A DNA stretch of 64,000 nucleotides from Malania oleifera (taxonomy: Eukaryota; Streptophyta; Magnoliopsida; Santalales; Ximeniaceae), in the NCBI RefSeq assembly GCF_029873635.1, contig NC_080425.1:42850890-42914889 (forward strand), given 5' to 3'. Shown in pieces: positions 55,641 to 64,000 of this stretch. Every line of letters starts with the position of its first letter. Position 1 is the first letter of the stretch. The notes under the pieces were generated by a model. That model did not search any database. It was given only the letters and a program-made list of their open reading frames with translations, and was not told the origin of the DNA. The position numbers were made by a program, and so were the translations under genes.

Positions 55641-57930
55641 TATGCTAAAGGGTAGGAGCAGACGCTAGTGCATCTGGGCAAGTTGCAATTCATTAGAATC
55701 TGTTTTCAATCCTGTTTGGTTCCTCAATTAAAAATCAATCAATTTGTTTAAGTGTAACCCACATCTTAATAATAATAATAATTAGTACTATTATTATTTT
55801 ATTAGCAAAATATTGCTGGGACAACCTTAACCAAATGCAAATTTTTCCAATTTTTTTAGAAACAATTTGGAAAAGAGCTAATTAAACACATGTTTGAGTA
55901 TAAAAAATATATGATACAGTTCTTCATTTTCATTTTTAAAAAGAATAATGGAAGCTTCTTTCTGGATCCTTTCAATGAGTTTAAAGTTAAATTCCTCAAA
56001 ATATGAGAGTATGAATATCGACTTTCATTATAAATTTATGTAAATTTAAAAGAAATTTAATATTAATTTAATATTATATTTCTATGTAAATTTACACAAA
56101 TTTAAATTCAAAATTTAAAATCTATATCCCCAACACAAAGTTAATAACATTAGATATAATGATTCTAAAAGCACAAGAACCTTTTGAAAAGGTATGTTTC
56201 CCCTGCAATAGAAAAGATTCCAAAACACAAGCAGACACCCATCTTAGAACAAAAACATGGGCACCCCATCAAGATGGACCTAGAAATCGATGACATTTAA
56301 TTTCCTATTGCTTATATTGCTACTCTGTTCCACATTATCGCGACCTCTTTATGTTTCACATTATTTCCATATATCCTATTGAGATAAAAGTTGCAAGCAA
56401 TTCTAAAAGATAGATAAAAGTTGATCATGTTGTTGACGTCAAAAATCAAAATTGATAACACTTAAAACTCCGGTAGCCTCCAAGGGTTCTTTACAATATC
56501 GAGTGTATAAGCTTGCAATTATAGTATTCAAAGAGATCAACTGTAGATGCTTTACATGACTCTGAATAAAGATGAAGAAAATAAAGGGGCAGGATTCTTT
56601 CAGACCCATAACTCCTTACAAATTAAATGCATTTGACATCGAATATAAAAAAAAGAGAGGTGCCATATCTGTAATAGGGGATTCTTGAGGGAGGTAAAAA
56701 AATGATGATTAATCTCTTTGAATATTGTCATTACTTTGTTTGGACTCCTTTCACCCCTTGAGCATCAGACAAGGCCCTTGGAGGCCCCCAAGGGACTCCC
56801 AAGCATTTTTTTTTTTTACAAGGGAAAATAGAAGTAGAATGGAAGTGGAGGGAACCTCGATTGGGTCCCCTTGCCAACAAACACCTTGAAAAAATGCTTG
56901 GCAAACACAAGCAACCGAGATGGTGGGAAGCTTCCATGGATAACCAATATTGAATTAAGGTCATATTTGGGCGCCATACCAACTTACACATGTTGTCTTT
57001 CAAGTATAATATTTGGAGAAAGATATTGATGTTCTCTGATTCATTTCCAAAATAATTATATTCTCTTTAGGACACGATGGACGTGTTTAAATTTGAATTG
57101 ATATTGTTGAAATTATTTGGGTGGGGAATTTTAAGGATTGATACATTTTTAATTTTTCTGCAGTTTTGCTTTTTAGTTTTATGACTTTTAGTATTTGAGG
57201 CCATCACAAGGCTGGAAAAAGCAGCCAACCGATGACAACTCTTTGATTTCATCTTTATTCTTAAAATATTTTTACTTTTAGGTATAGAAAAGTGTTATTT
57301 ATAGGACCTCCACTTTAGTTTTTCATGGTTTACTACCTAAAACATCCCTATATAAATGTTAAATTTATAATGCCAACACATAATTTTGTTCGAGCTAATC
57401 TTGAACACTACATTGAAAATTGAGACAAAAAAACCTTGATTGTCCCTTTCCTCCACCCAATTTTTCTGTTTCAAGGCATATTAACCCTTTTAGCCATTTT
57501 ACAATTTTGGGTGGTGTAGAATGATTTGAAATAGTTCAAGAAGGTTTTGTTATTTTTTACACAAAAATTAAGAAAATTCCTATCTTTTAAAGGTTTTTAT
57601 CTTTTTCCTACTATTTTTAAGCTCTCTTGATTTTCCTAGAATTTTTGGATATTTTCTTGGGCTCATTTGTGAGTTCCTTGTTTGGTAAATTAGAAGTTAA
57701 AAAAATAAAAATAAAAAATAGTTGGAGCATAGGGGCACGTGCATAGGGTAACAAAAATGGCGTTGATTTGATGCATGCATTTTCAAAAAAAAAAAAAAAA
57801 AAAAAGTTCGGTGCCTTTCCACTAATTTAAAAAAAAATAAAAAATAGGTATAGGGGACCAAAATGCATCTTCTTCCTCCTATACACGCCCTTATCCTATC
57901 CTTTTCAATTGCAACTCCATCCAGGAATTC
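55641..57930. other. Intergenic stretch right of HISN1, no gene seen
   Basis: AT-rich, with an (AAT)n tract at about 55770-55785, an A-run at about 57785-57805 and an A-rich tract at 57827-57846. The minus frame 56731-57003 matches nothing I recognise. Confidence 0.5.
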
Positions 57931-60133
57931 ACTATTGTTGGAATTAGTGTATTCCTAAGAGGGAGGGGGGGGGGGGGGGGGGTATGAATTGGAAATTTAA
58001 AATTTCTTCTTAGGTTAAATCCTAATCACAAATAGTGTATTGCAACCTAAGGTCTTTCTAAACAGAATCCAATGCCCACAATATTCAAAGCATGTATGAA
58101 GAACAATCAAAGTAATAAATAATTAAACATACATGTGCATATATCAAAGTGCGGGATTATAAAGAGTATAAGGGAAAGAGAGAATGACACACAGTATGAT
58201 ATTAAGGTTTGGCCAACACTGCCTACGTCCCCACCTCAACCTCACAAGCAGAAGGATTCACTACCTTTGCTCACTTACGGGTAGAGTAACATCGTTTACA
58301 ACACCCCTTTCCTTACTGGGTAAGGAAAACCCCAAGTCAGATTAAAAGGGTTGACCCCAACTTTTACAATTAATCCTTACAAGTTAGATTAACACCCCCT
58401 CAGGCCACGCTTAGAATAAATAGATAAACAATGTAAATTTTGTGTATAATATCAATGCTTCTCCAATAAGCAAATATGTACCAATATAATCAATGCACTT
58501 CAATATGATAGGAATGATAAGCTCAATGAAGTATACTAAAACAACTCTCAAGCTAATGTCAATATAGCAAGTAATATGTGAGAGTGTATAATGATAGATT
58601 CTTTGAAACAATATATATATCAATCACAAATATGGTTTCAAAGATTTTATGAACACAATCAAATATCTCAAAAATAGTTTATCAAATATTAAGTATAAGA
58701 GATATTTGGATTTCTAGCTTGTTAAAAATATTTTGCTAAAGGCACAAGACAAGCTCTTGAATCTTGCAACAAAAATGCAAGACTCACAAGCTTAAGAATG
58801 TTTTCCCAAAGAAATCTATGAATTGAATCACAAGGGAAAACCTTTAGCTTACTCTCAATAAAATTAATATTAATCAACGAATATCAAATGAGAGTGTAAG
58901 CTTATAGTGTGGATGATCTCAATATACTCTCACCAAACTGATTTTGCAAGAGGAATGTGTAAGAGTGGGATTTTTAAGCTTGTATGAGAAAAATGGGTAT
59001 TTGAAAATTTAAAGACTTTTTTCTAATGATGCTTTCTAGTCTCACTCTAATCAAGACAAATGAAGGAGTATATATAAACACTCCAAAAATTATAACCGTT
59101 TGGGACATCAAGGGTATTTTTGAACATGTTTAATTATGTTTAAAGAATTTTAACTCTGTTTTACTGCGATAAAAAATCTGGCAACCCGAGAGGTTCGATT
59201 GACTGTATTTAAACATTCGGTCGACCATATCACTAAGTTCAGTCGACCGTGGCATTTTTGAACTATGGTTTTGGTCGACCGTCCAAAGGCGATTTTGAAC
59301 CCTTCATGAGTTCGGTCGACCATGGCTTGGGTTCGTTTGACTGCTCATAAGGTTCGGTCAACCCGAGCTAAAATGAACTACCCATTCGGTTGACCAGGTT
59401 GTTGGGGTATCAGACATGCTCCAATTCGGTCGACCAGGGGCGGTACGTTCATTTTAGAAAGGTCGATCGTGAGAAGTCAACTTGTTGACCTCTGAACTAT
59501 TCGGTCGATTGTGACATTTATACTGCCACAGGTTCAGTTGACCCGACTGAGTATAACTAGGTTGGTTCGGTCAATCGAGGCCATTCAGAAGCGTAATTTT
59601 GACCCTATGATTTATCCCTGTTTGTATAAAATGTGATATTTTAGCTTAAGGGATTTTTCATTTATGTGCATGGGGTCCTAAGGTCAGTCTATGGCCTAGG
59701 CTCCTTAATTGAGCCTAAAAATATGGCGTTGGTCGACCGAAGTCTTTGTTAAATTCATTTTGGCCCTTGAACTTTTTCAATCATGTGTGAGTAAGCTGTG
59801 ACATTTTATCTTAAAGGTATTGGTTCCTATGAGTCAATCTATGGTCCATTGAGCATTCATCCCTATCATGCAAGAGATGCAATTATTACAGACCAAAATA
59901 TAAAACCAAAATGCAATACAATGAAACACAACATGTCTTCTTCTTTTACTCTTCATTTTCCTATGGAATATGCCAGGAGTATGTGCTTTTTAAGGTCTTT
60001 CTGGCTTCCACTTCAGTTTCATGTGTGTGATCTAAATGATTAACTTGTTCAAGTACTTAAGCATACACATATTAGTAACTTGCAGTTTGTCATTATCAAA
60101 ACTAGGGATTGGACTCAAAAAGTCAACAACTAT
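57931..60133 (-). mobile_element. SIRE-like solo LTR with TSD ACTAT (LTR D, 57936-60128)
   Basis: The LTR is 2,193 bp. On the minus strand it begins TGTTGACTTTTTGAGTC (60128) and ends CTAATTCCAACA (57936). ACTAT stands on both sides (57931-57935 and 60129-60133). No primer-binding site follows its 3' end and no internal region is present, so it is a solo LTR. The order of blocks is that of the LTRs at 3633 and 61444. A G-run of 17-18 (57965-57981) is the C-rich ACCCCCCC stretch near the LTR end, expanded. Confidence 0.9.
59170..59740. repeat. Array of TTCGGTCGACC motifs in LTR D
   Basis: About 14 copies of TTCGGTCGACCR or close variants (TTCAGTCGACCG, TTCGGTCAACCC, TTCGGTTGACCA, TTGGTCGACCG), spaced irregularly by 15-60 bp in otherwise non-repetitive sequence. 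Confidence 0.85.
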
Positions 60134-61443
60134 GGATTTCATTCTTGTGCTTTTGATGCCAATCTTGATCCTTCTAGGAACATTCCCCTTTCGTGAAACG
60201 CCTTTTCCCTGTCTTCACCTTCTCTCCTGAAGCCTCCTATCTTGTGTAAACTCCCTACCAAAACTAGTTGGAAAACATCCCATTCATCAACCACCTCTAC
60301 TCGAGGGAAGCCATAGTAGATCTATCCCCATCCTCTTTGACCCATCCTTTTGCCTAGGCCCTATTCAAGCCCAAAAAAAGGTGATGGACAATCCCTTACG
60401 AGCACCCATTTTGAGATATTCTCTTAGCCATCTTTAAAGTTGGACGACCAAGATTTCTCTTACCTAACTCTCCTTATCTCTTCCTCCCCCTTGCTTCCCT
60501 TTCTTAATTTGAGTCTTCCTTAGCCTAGGGAATTAGAATCCTATGATCCCTTTCACTATAAGTCTTACTCCCTCTTTGTAGATTCTTATTATATGTGTGT
60601 GAGTGAAATGAGTCTATGTGTTGTATGTGTGAGGATTGAGTATGTGTGGGTGTATAAATGTAAATTAGTAAATGTATGATTATGTATGTTGTGTGCATGA
60701 GTGAATACATATGCTAGAAGGTATACATGAATGCAAGCTTACTTGTGCATCAAAATAGATTTGGATCATTGACATAATGAATATTTTGTGTCTTAATGAT
60801 TAATATACTTGTTGATAGTCTTTTTTTACCTTACAAGACAAAGGCCAATTTGAATGTATGAAAAGCTAAGAAAAAAGAGTAAAAATAAGAAAATCAAGCT
60901 AATGTAGTTGACCAACCCCTTCCCCCCAAAAATTAGCTTGATGCCACAATAAACAGTTGATCGGCTCTTTAGGTAGTCCATTGACCCCACCAAACTTTAA
61001 AAATTTGAGTTGTTCTCTTGCAATTGGCTAGTGATTTTAAACATGCTACTTGTCCTATTGATGCCACATATCAAATAGTGATAATTGACAGTTGGTAATT
61101 GATAGTGCTTACTTTTGAATTTCAAATTCAAAAAGAGTTTTCCCTCCTTTTATTGGGGGTTTATAAAAGAACCTCCTTAGGGAGAGAAATGGGCACATTC
61201 AAGTGGGGGCAAGGAGAGAATTTTGTGTGGGGAAGGGTTTGTTAAAAGGGTGTTTCTTATAAAGAATGAAGGAAAATCCATTTCCTATCATTCTCATTTG
61301 AAGCATTCGGGGAGTGAATTTAAAGAGAGCATTAGTCCATTTGATCTACAATGTGATTATCATACCTAAGGTCTTTGCCTAACCCTTCCCTCCTCTTAAT
61401 TCGTGTTCATTTCCTTAAATGTTGCAATGCATGTTGTATGAAG
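60134..61443. other. Intergenic stretch between two SIRE-like LTRs
   Basis: No gene seen. It includes a TG-rich tract (60590-60715). Open frames here are short and unrecognised. Confidence 0.5.
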
Positions 61444-63666
61444 TGTTGACTCTATGAGTCTAATCCGATTTTGATAATGACAAATCACTTGGTATTTGAT
61501 CTGTGCATTGAGTTTGTGAACAGGAACCATATTAAGCATGCACGGAAGGATAACGAGTCATGGAAGCCTTAAAGTAAAGCACACATATCTTGACAAGATC
61601 CATAGAACTCAAAGAGTACAAGAATCAAGATGCAAGCGGTAAAGTTCAAGCATATCTTGGGAATGGGTACATAGACCTCATGTATTTACATTTTCGTATG
61701 ATTTAATTTGAGGCTCAACATATATCTTAGAATGACTTTGGGACTCATGCATTTCATGAACATTATTAGGGGACATTCATGGACTTAGAATTAATGTCAA
61801 AACCCTGAAAAATGTTTTTATGAAAGAGACAAGAAAGAAAACAAAACACATTTTTGAATTGGAAAGTAAATATGCAAAAATTGGGAACTTCAAATGATTG
61901 AACTTTAAGTTCAGTTGACTGAAGAATTTCCTCAGACGTCTGAAGAATAAGCTCAGTCGTCTGAAGATTTATGGGTGAAAAACAGAAATTGACAGAAGCA
62001 CCTCAGATGACTGAACCTTGACCTCAGTCGTCTGAACTCGACACTTCGGTCATCTGACCCTTGACCTCAGTCATTTGACCCTGTGTCCAGGCTATTTTTT
62101 CAAAGGATAAAAATGACTTCAGTTGTCTAAGCCGTTGACCTCAATCATCTGAACTTATGGGAAAGATTAAAAATTTGATTTTTATTAATAGAACTTGCGA
62201 GCTATCTCTTTGATCCAAAAGTTGAGATCAATTCTAAGGGTAAGACACTATTTATACTTCATATCTAAACCCTAGTACGTAAGAAAACCAGAAAAAGGTC
62301 AACGTAAAGCGTAGAAAACATCTTGTTGAAAAGAGAATTGTGAAACTTGAGTGGATTGATATACGATTGCTTGCTCTTCACTCTACATTCATCTACTTTG
62401 GGGAAATCTACTCATAATATCTAAGTAGAACTCAGTTACTCATCTGGTTCTTCATTCTAGTATTGAGGTTTGATAAATCATATTTTTTGAAAAGAGTTAG
62501 TTGGATAGAGTTCTTCTTATAAAAGCTGATCTACTTGTTGATATCCATTTTTCATAGAGTATATCATTGCAAAATCTACTTTTGAATTCTTGTTAAGAAG
62601 TTGATCTTGTGTGTGCATATAGCAAATCATTTCATTAATAAGATTTCCACTTGAGAAGAGCTTTAGGTATTGATTAAACTTTTTTGATTCAAGTGAGATT
62701 TCATTCAAAGAGTTGATATTTTCAATATAACAAATCTACTTATTTGAAGATCATTTATGTTTGTAACTTTATATATACATATATATTGAAGGATAGTTTC
62801 TGAAAATCAAATATTAAGTTTGTTAATCTTTGGTATTCTCATCATATAGATATATACATATATACTTTAAGTCAAATATTACCAAGATCACATTGAGATT
62901 GAACTCTTGAGAGAAATATTGTTTTGACAAGGTGTGTGTCAAATCTTTACAATCTTCAAAGCTATTTTTGTACTAAAAGATTTAACCTAAGTTTCTCCAA
63001 AGTATTGATTCATACAAACATTTTGGGAGATTTGATAAAAAGAGAATTGTGTGTTGAAGCATATCATACATAAACAATTGTATCGTTTCATACATTCTGA
63101 GCTTCAAGTTATATCATATGTTAAATGTATTAGGAATTTGAATTGTACTCACAAGATTTTGTTTGGAAGCATTTTTGAGTGTTTTTACAGATTCTATTGT
63201 ATACACAGTTCGGTGTGTGAACTGGTGTTTGAGGAGAGAGCTGTATCTCTTGTAAGTAGCGGAGTGGGAGGGAGCTTTTCTTCTTGTAAGCGGTGGATTG
63301 TAAGGGAAGCTCTGTACCAATTTAAGGAGTAGGGATTTTAGTGAAATCCTTAAGTGGTTGCTCAAGGCGAGGACGTAGGCTGAGTTGGTTGAACCTCGTA
63401 AAAACTGCGTTTGTCTTCTCTTTTCCCTTTACTCTTTACTTTCAGCACTACATTTAAACTGTTTATTATGCATCTATAGGTTGAATAACATTGCACACAA
63501 TTAATTGGGTGATAAGAACTCTTTGGTAAATTGAATTTGTTGTTTGTTATAAATCCCTAAGATTGGTTTGCTAAATATACAACTAGGGACTAAGTGGTAG
63601 ATAGATTCAAAGAATTTTTAAAATACCCAATTCACCCCCCCTCTTGGGATTACACCTAATTCAACA
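61444..63666 (+). repeat. 5' LTR (2,223 bp) of SIRE-like Copia element C
   Basis: It begins TGTTGACTCTATGAGTC and ends CACCTAATTCAACA, so the termini TGTTGA/TCAACA are perfect inverted repeats. A primer-binding site follows after 2 nt. Near 61905-62155 it carries about ten copies of a CTCAGTCGTCTGAAC motif. The conserved 3' block (GTGAAATCCT, GCGAGGACGTAGGC, CCTCGTAAAAA) is at 63335-63405. The 3' LTR lies outside the window. Confidence 0.9.
61905..62155. repeat. Array of CTCAGTCGTCTGAAC motifs in LTR C
   Basis: Ten degenerate copies, among them TTCAGTTGACTGAAG, CTCAGACGTCTGAAG, CTCAGTCGTCTGAAC, TTCGGTCATCTGACC and CTCAATCATCTGAAC. They hold the same relative place as the GGTCGACC array of LTR D, in the first quarter of the LTR. 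Confidence 0.85.
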
Positions 63667-63668
63667 TT

Positions 63669-63680
63669 TGGTATCAGAGC
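63669..63680 (+). other. Primer-binding site of element C
   Basis: TGGTATCAGAGC, the standard initiator-tRNA-Met site, 2 nt after the LTR end. Confidence 0.95.
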
Positions 63681-63721
63681 GGTTGTACATAGACTTAATA
63701 GTTCTTGTGTAAAAAGATCAC

Positions 63722-64000
63722 ATGGCACACATCAGTGTAACTCCATTCGGTGAGGGACACTCATCCACTAGACCACCCATTTTCTGTGTAGTAAATTACA
63801 CCTATTGGAAACGTAAAATGAGCATATATCTGTTGAATGTAGATCGGAAGGTATGGAAAATAGTGACTAAGGGTAATCATATTCCCATGAAAGTAATTGA
63901 TAAGGTTAATGTACCTAAAACTGAAGATGAGTATACAGAAGAAGACTGGAAATCAGTACAAATCAATGCTACTGGTATGAACTTGCTTTTCTGTGTACTA
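63722..64000 (+). CDS. Copia gag, N-terminal part, open to the window end (element C)
   Basis: Starts MAHISVTPFGEGHSSTRPP and continues through TYWKRKMSIYLLNVDRKVWK to a Trp-rich, Asp/Glu-rich stretch (TEEDWKSVQINATGMNLL). It is open for 93 codons with no stop or frameshift. It aligns with the broken gag starts of elements A (451) and B (6005), which lets their lesions be placed. Gag forms the particle that packages element RNA. Whether the element is intact beyond the window cannot be judged. Confidence 0.85.
   Translation, partial: MAHISVTPFGEGHSSTRPPIFCVVNYTYWKRKMSIYLLNVDRKVWKIVTKGNHIPMKVIDKVNVPKTEDEYTEEDWKSVQINATGMNLLFCVL

Overview
This is a stretch of plant nuclear DNA, almost certainly from a eudicot and possibly a woody one. 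The evidence is spliceosomal GT-AG introns, plastid-targeted histidine biosynthesis, an Aux/IAA relic, plant-type SIRE-like Copia and Ty3/gypsy elements, L1-like LINEs, a Mutator-like (MULE) relic and a plant mobile domain (MAIN-like) relic. I cannot name the species. There is no prokaryotic, organellar or CRISPR content.

The one intact host gene I can support is ATP phosphoribosyltransferase (HISN1, first step of histidine biosynthesis) on the + strand, 26080-55197. It has eleven exons, every intron is phase 0, and they encode 395 residues. The coding sequence is only 1,188 nt but the gene spans 29 kb. Intron 2 alone is 19.1 kb and is a transposon store: a gypsy integrase relic, a MITE-like element, a second gypsy relic with a LINE ORF1-like insert, another ORF1-like relic, and a full-length LINE with a 13-bp target-site duplication (TSD) whose middle is inverted. 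Introns 3 and 6 hold further LINE pieces.

Left of the gene: 1-10010 is related SIRE-like Copia elements with degraded coding regions and rearranged LTRs. 10011-11005 is a gypsy LTR piece followed by the C-terminal part of a MULE transposase. 11218-18887 is a solo gypsy LTR (TSD TTTAG) that was itself hit by a 5.1-kb Copia element (LTRs of 119 bp, TSD ACCCC). 19080-21130 is a broken MAIN-like gene, which before the LTR insertion lay directly downstream of the MULE transposase. 21668-22095 is a 148-bp tandem repeat. 23190-25290 is a broken Aux/IAA gene on the - strand. A cluster of AAATCTCGCTACT hairpins lies between it and HISN1.

Right of the gene: about 2.7 kb without genes, a 2.19-kb SIRE-like solo LTR (57936-60128, TSD ACTAT, - orientation), and at 61444-64000 the 5' LTR, primer-binding site and open gag start of a related element that runs off the window. 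The SIRE-like LTRs carry arrays of a degenerate TTCGGTCGACC / CTCAGTCGTCTGA motif.

All coordinates come from reading the sequence by eye. Exon boundaries of HISN1 and the three TSD-bounded insertions are exact. Boundaries of most other relics are approximate.
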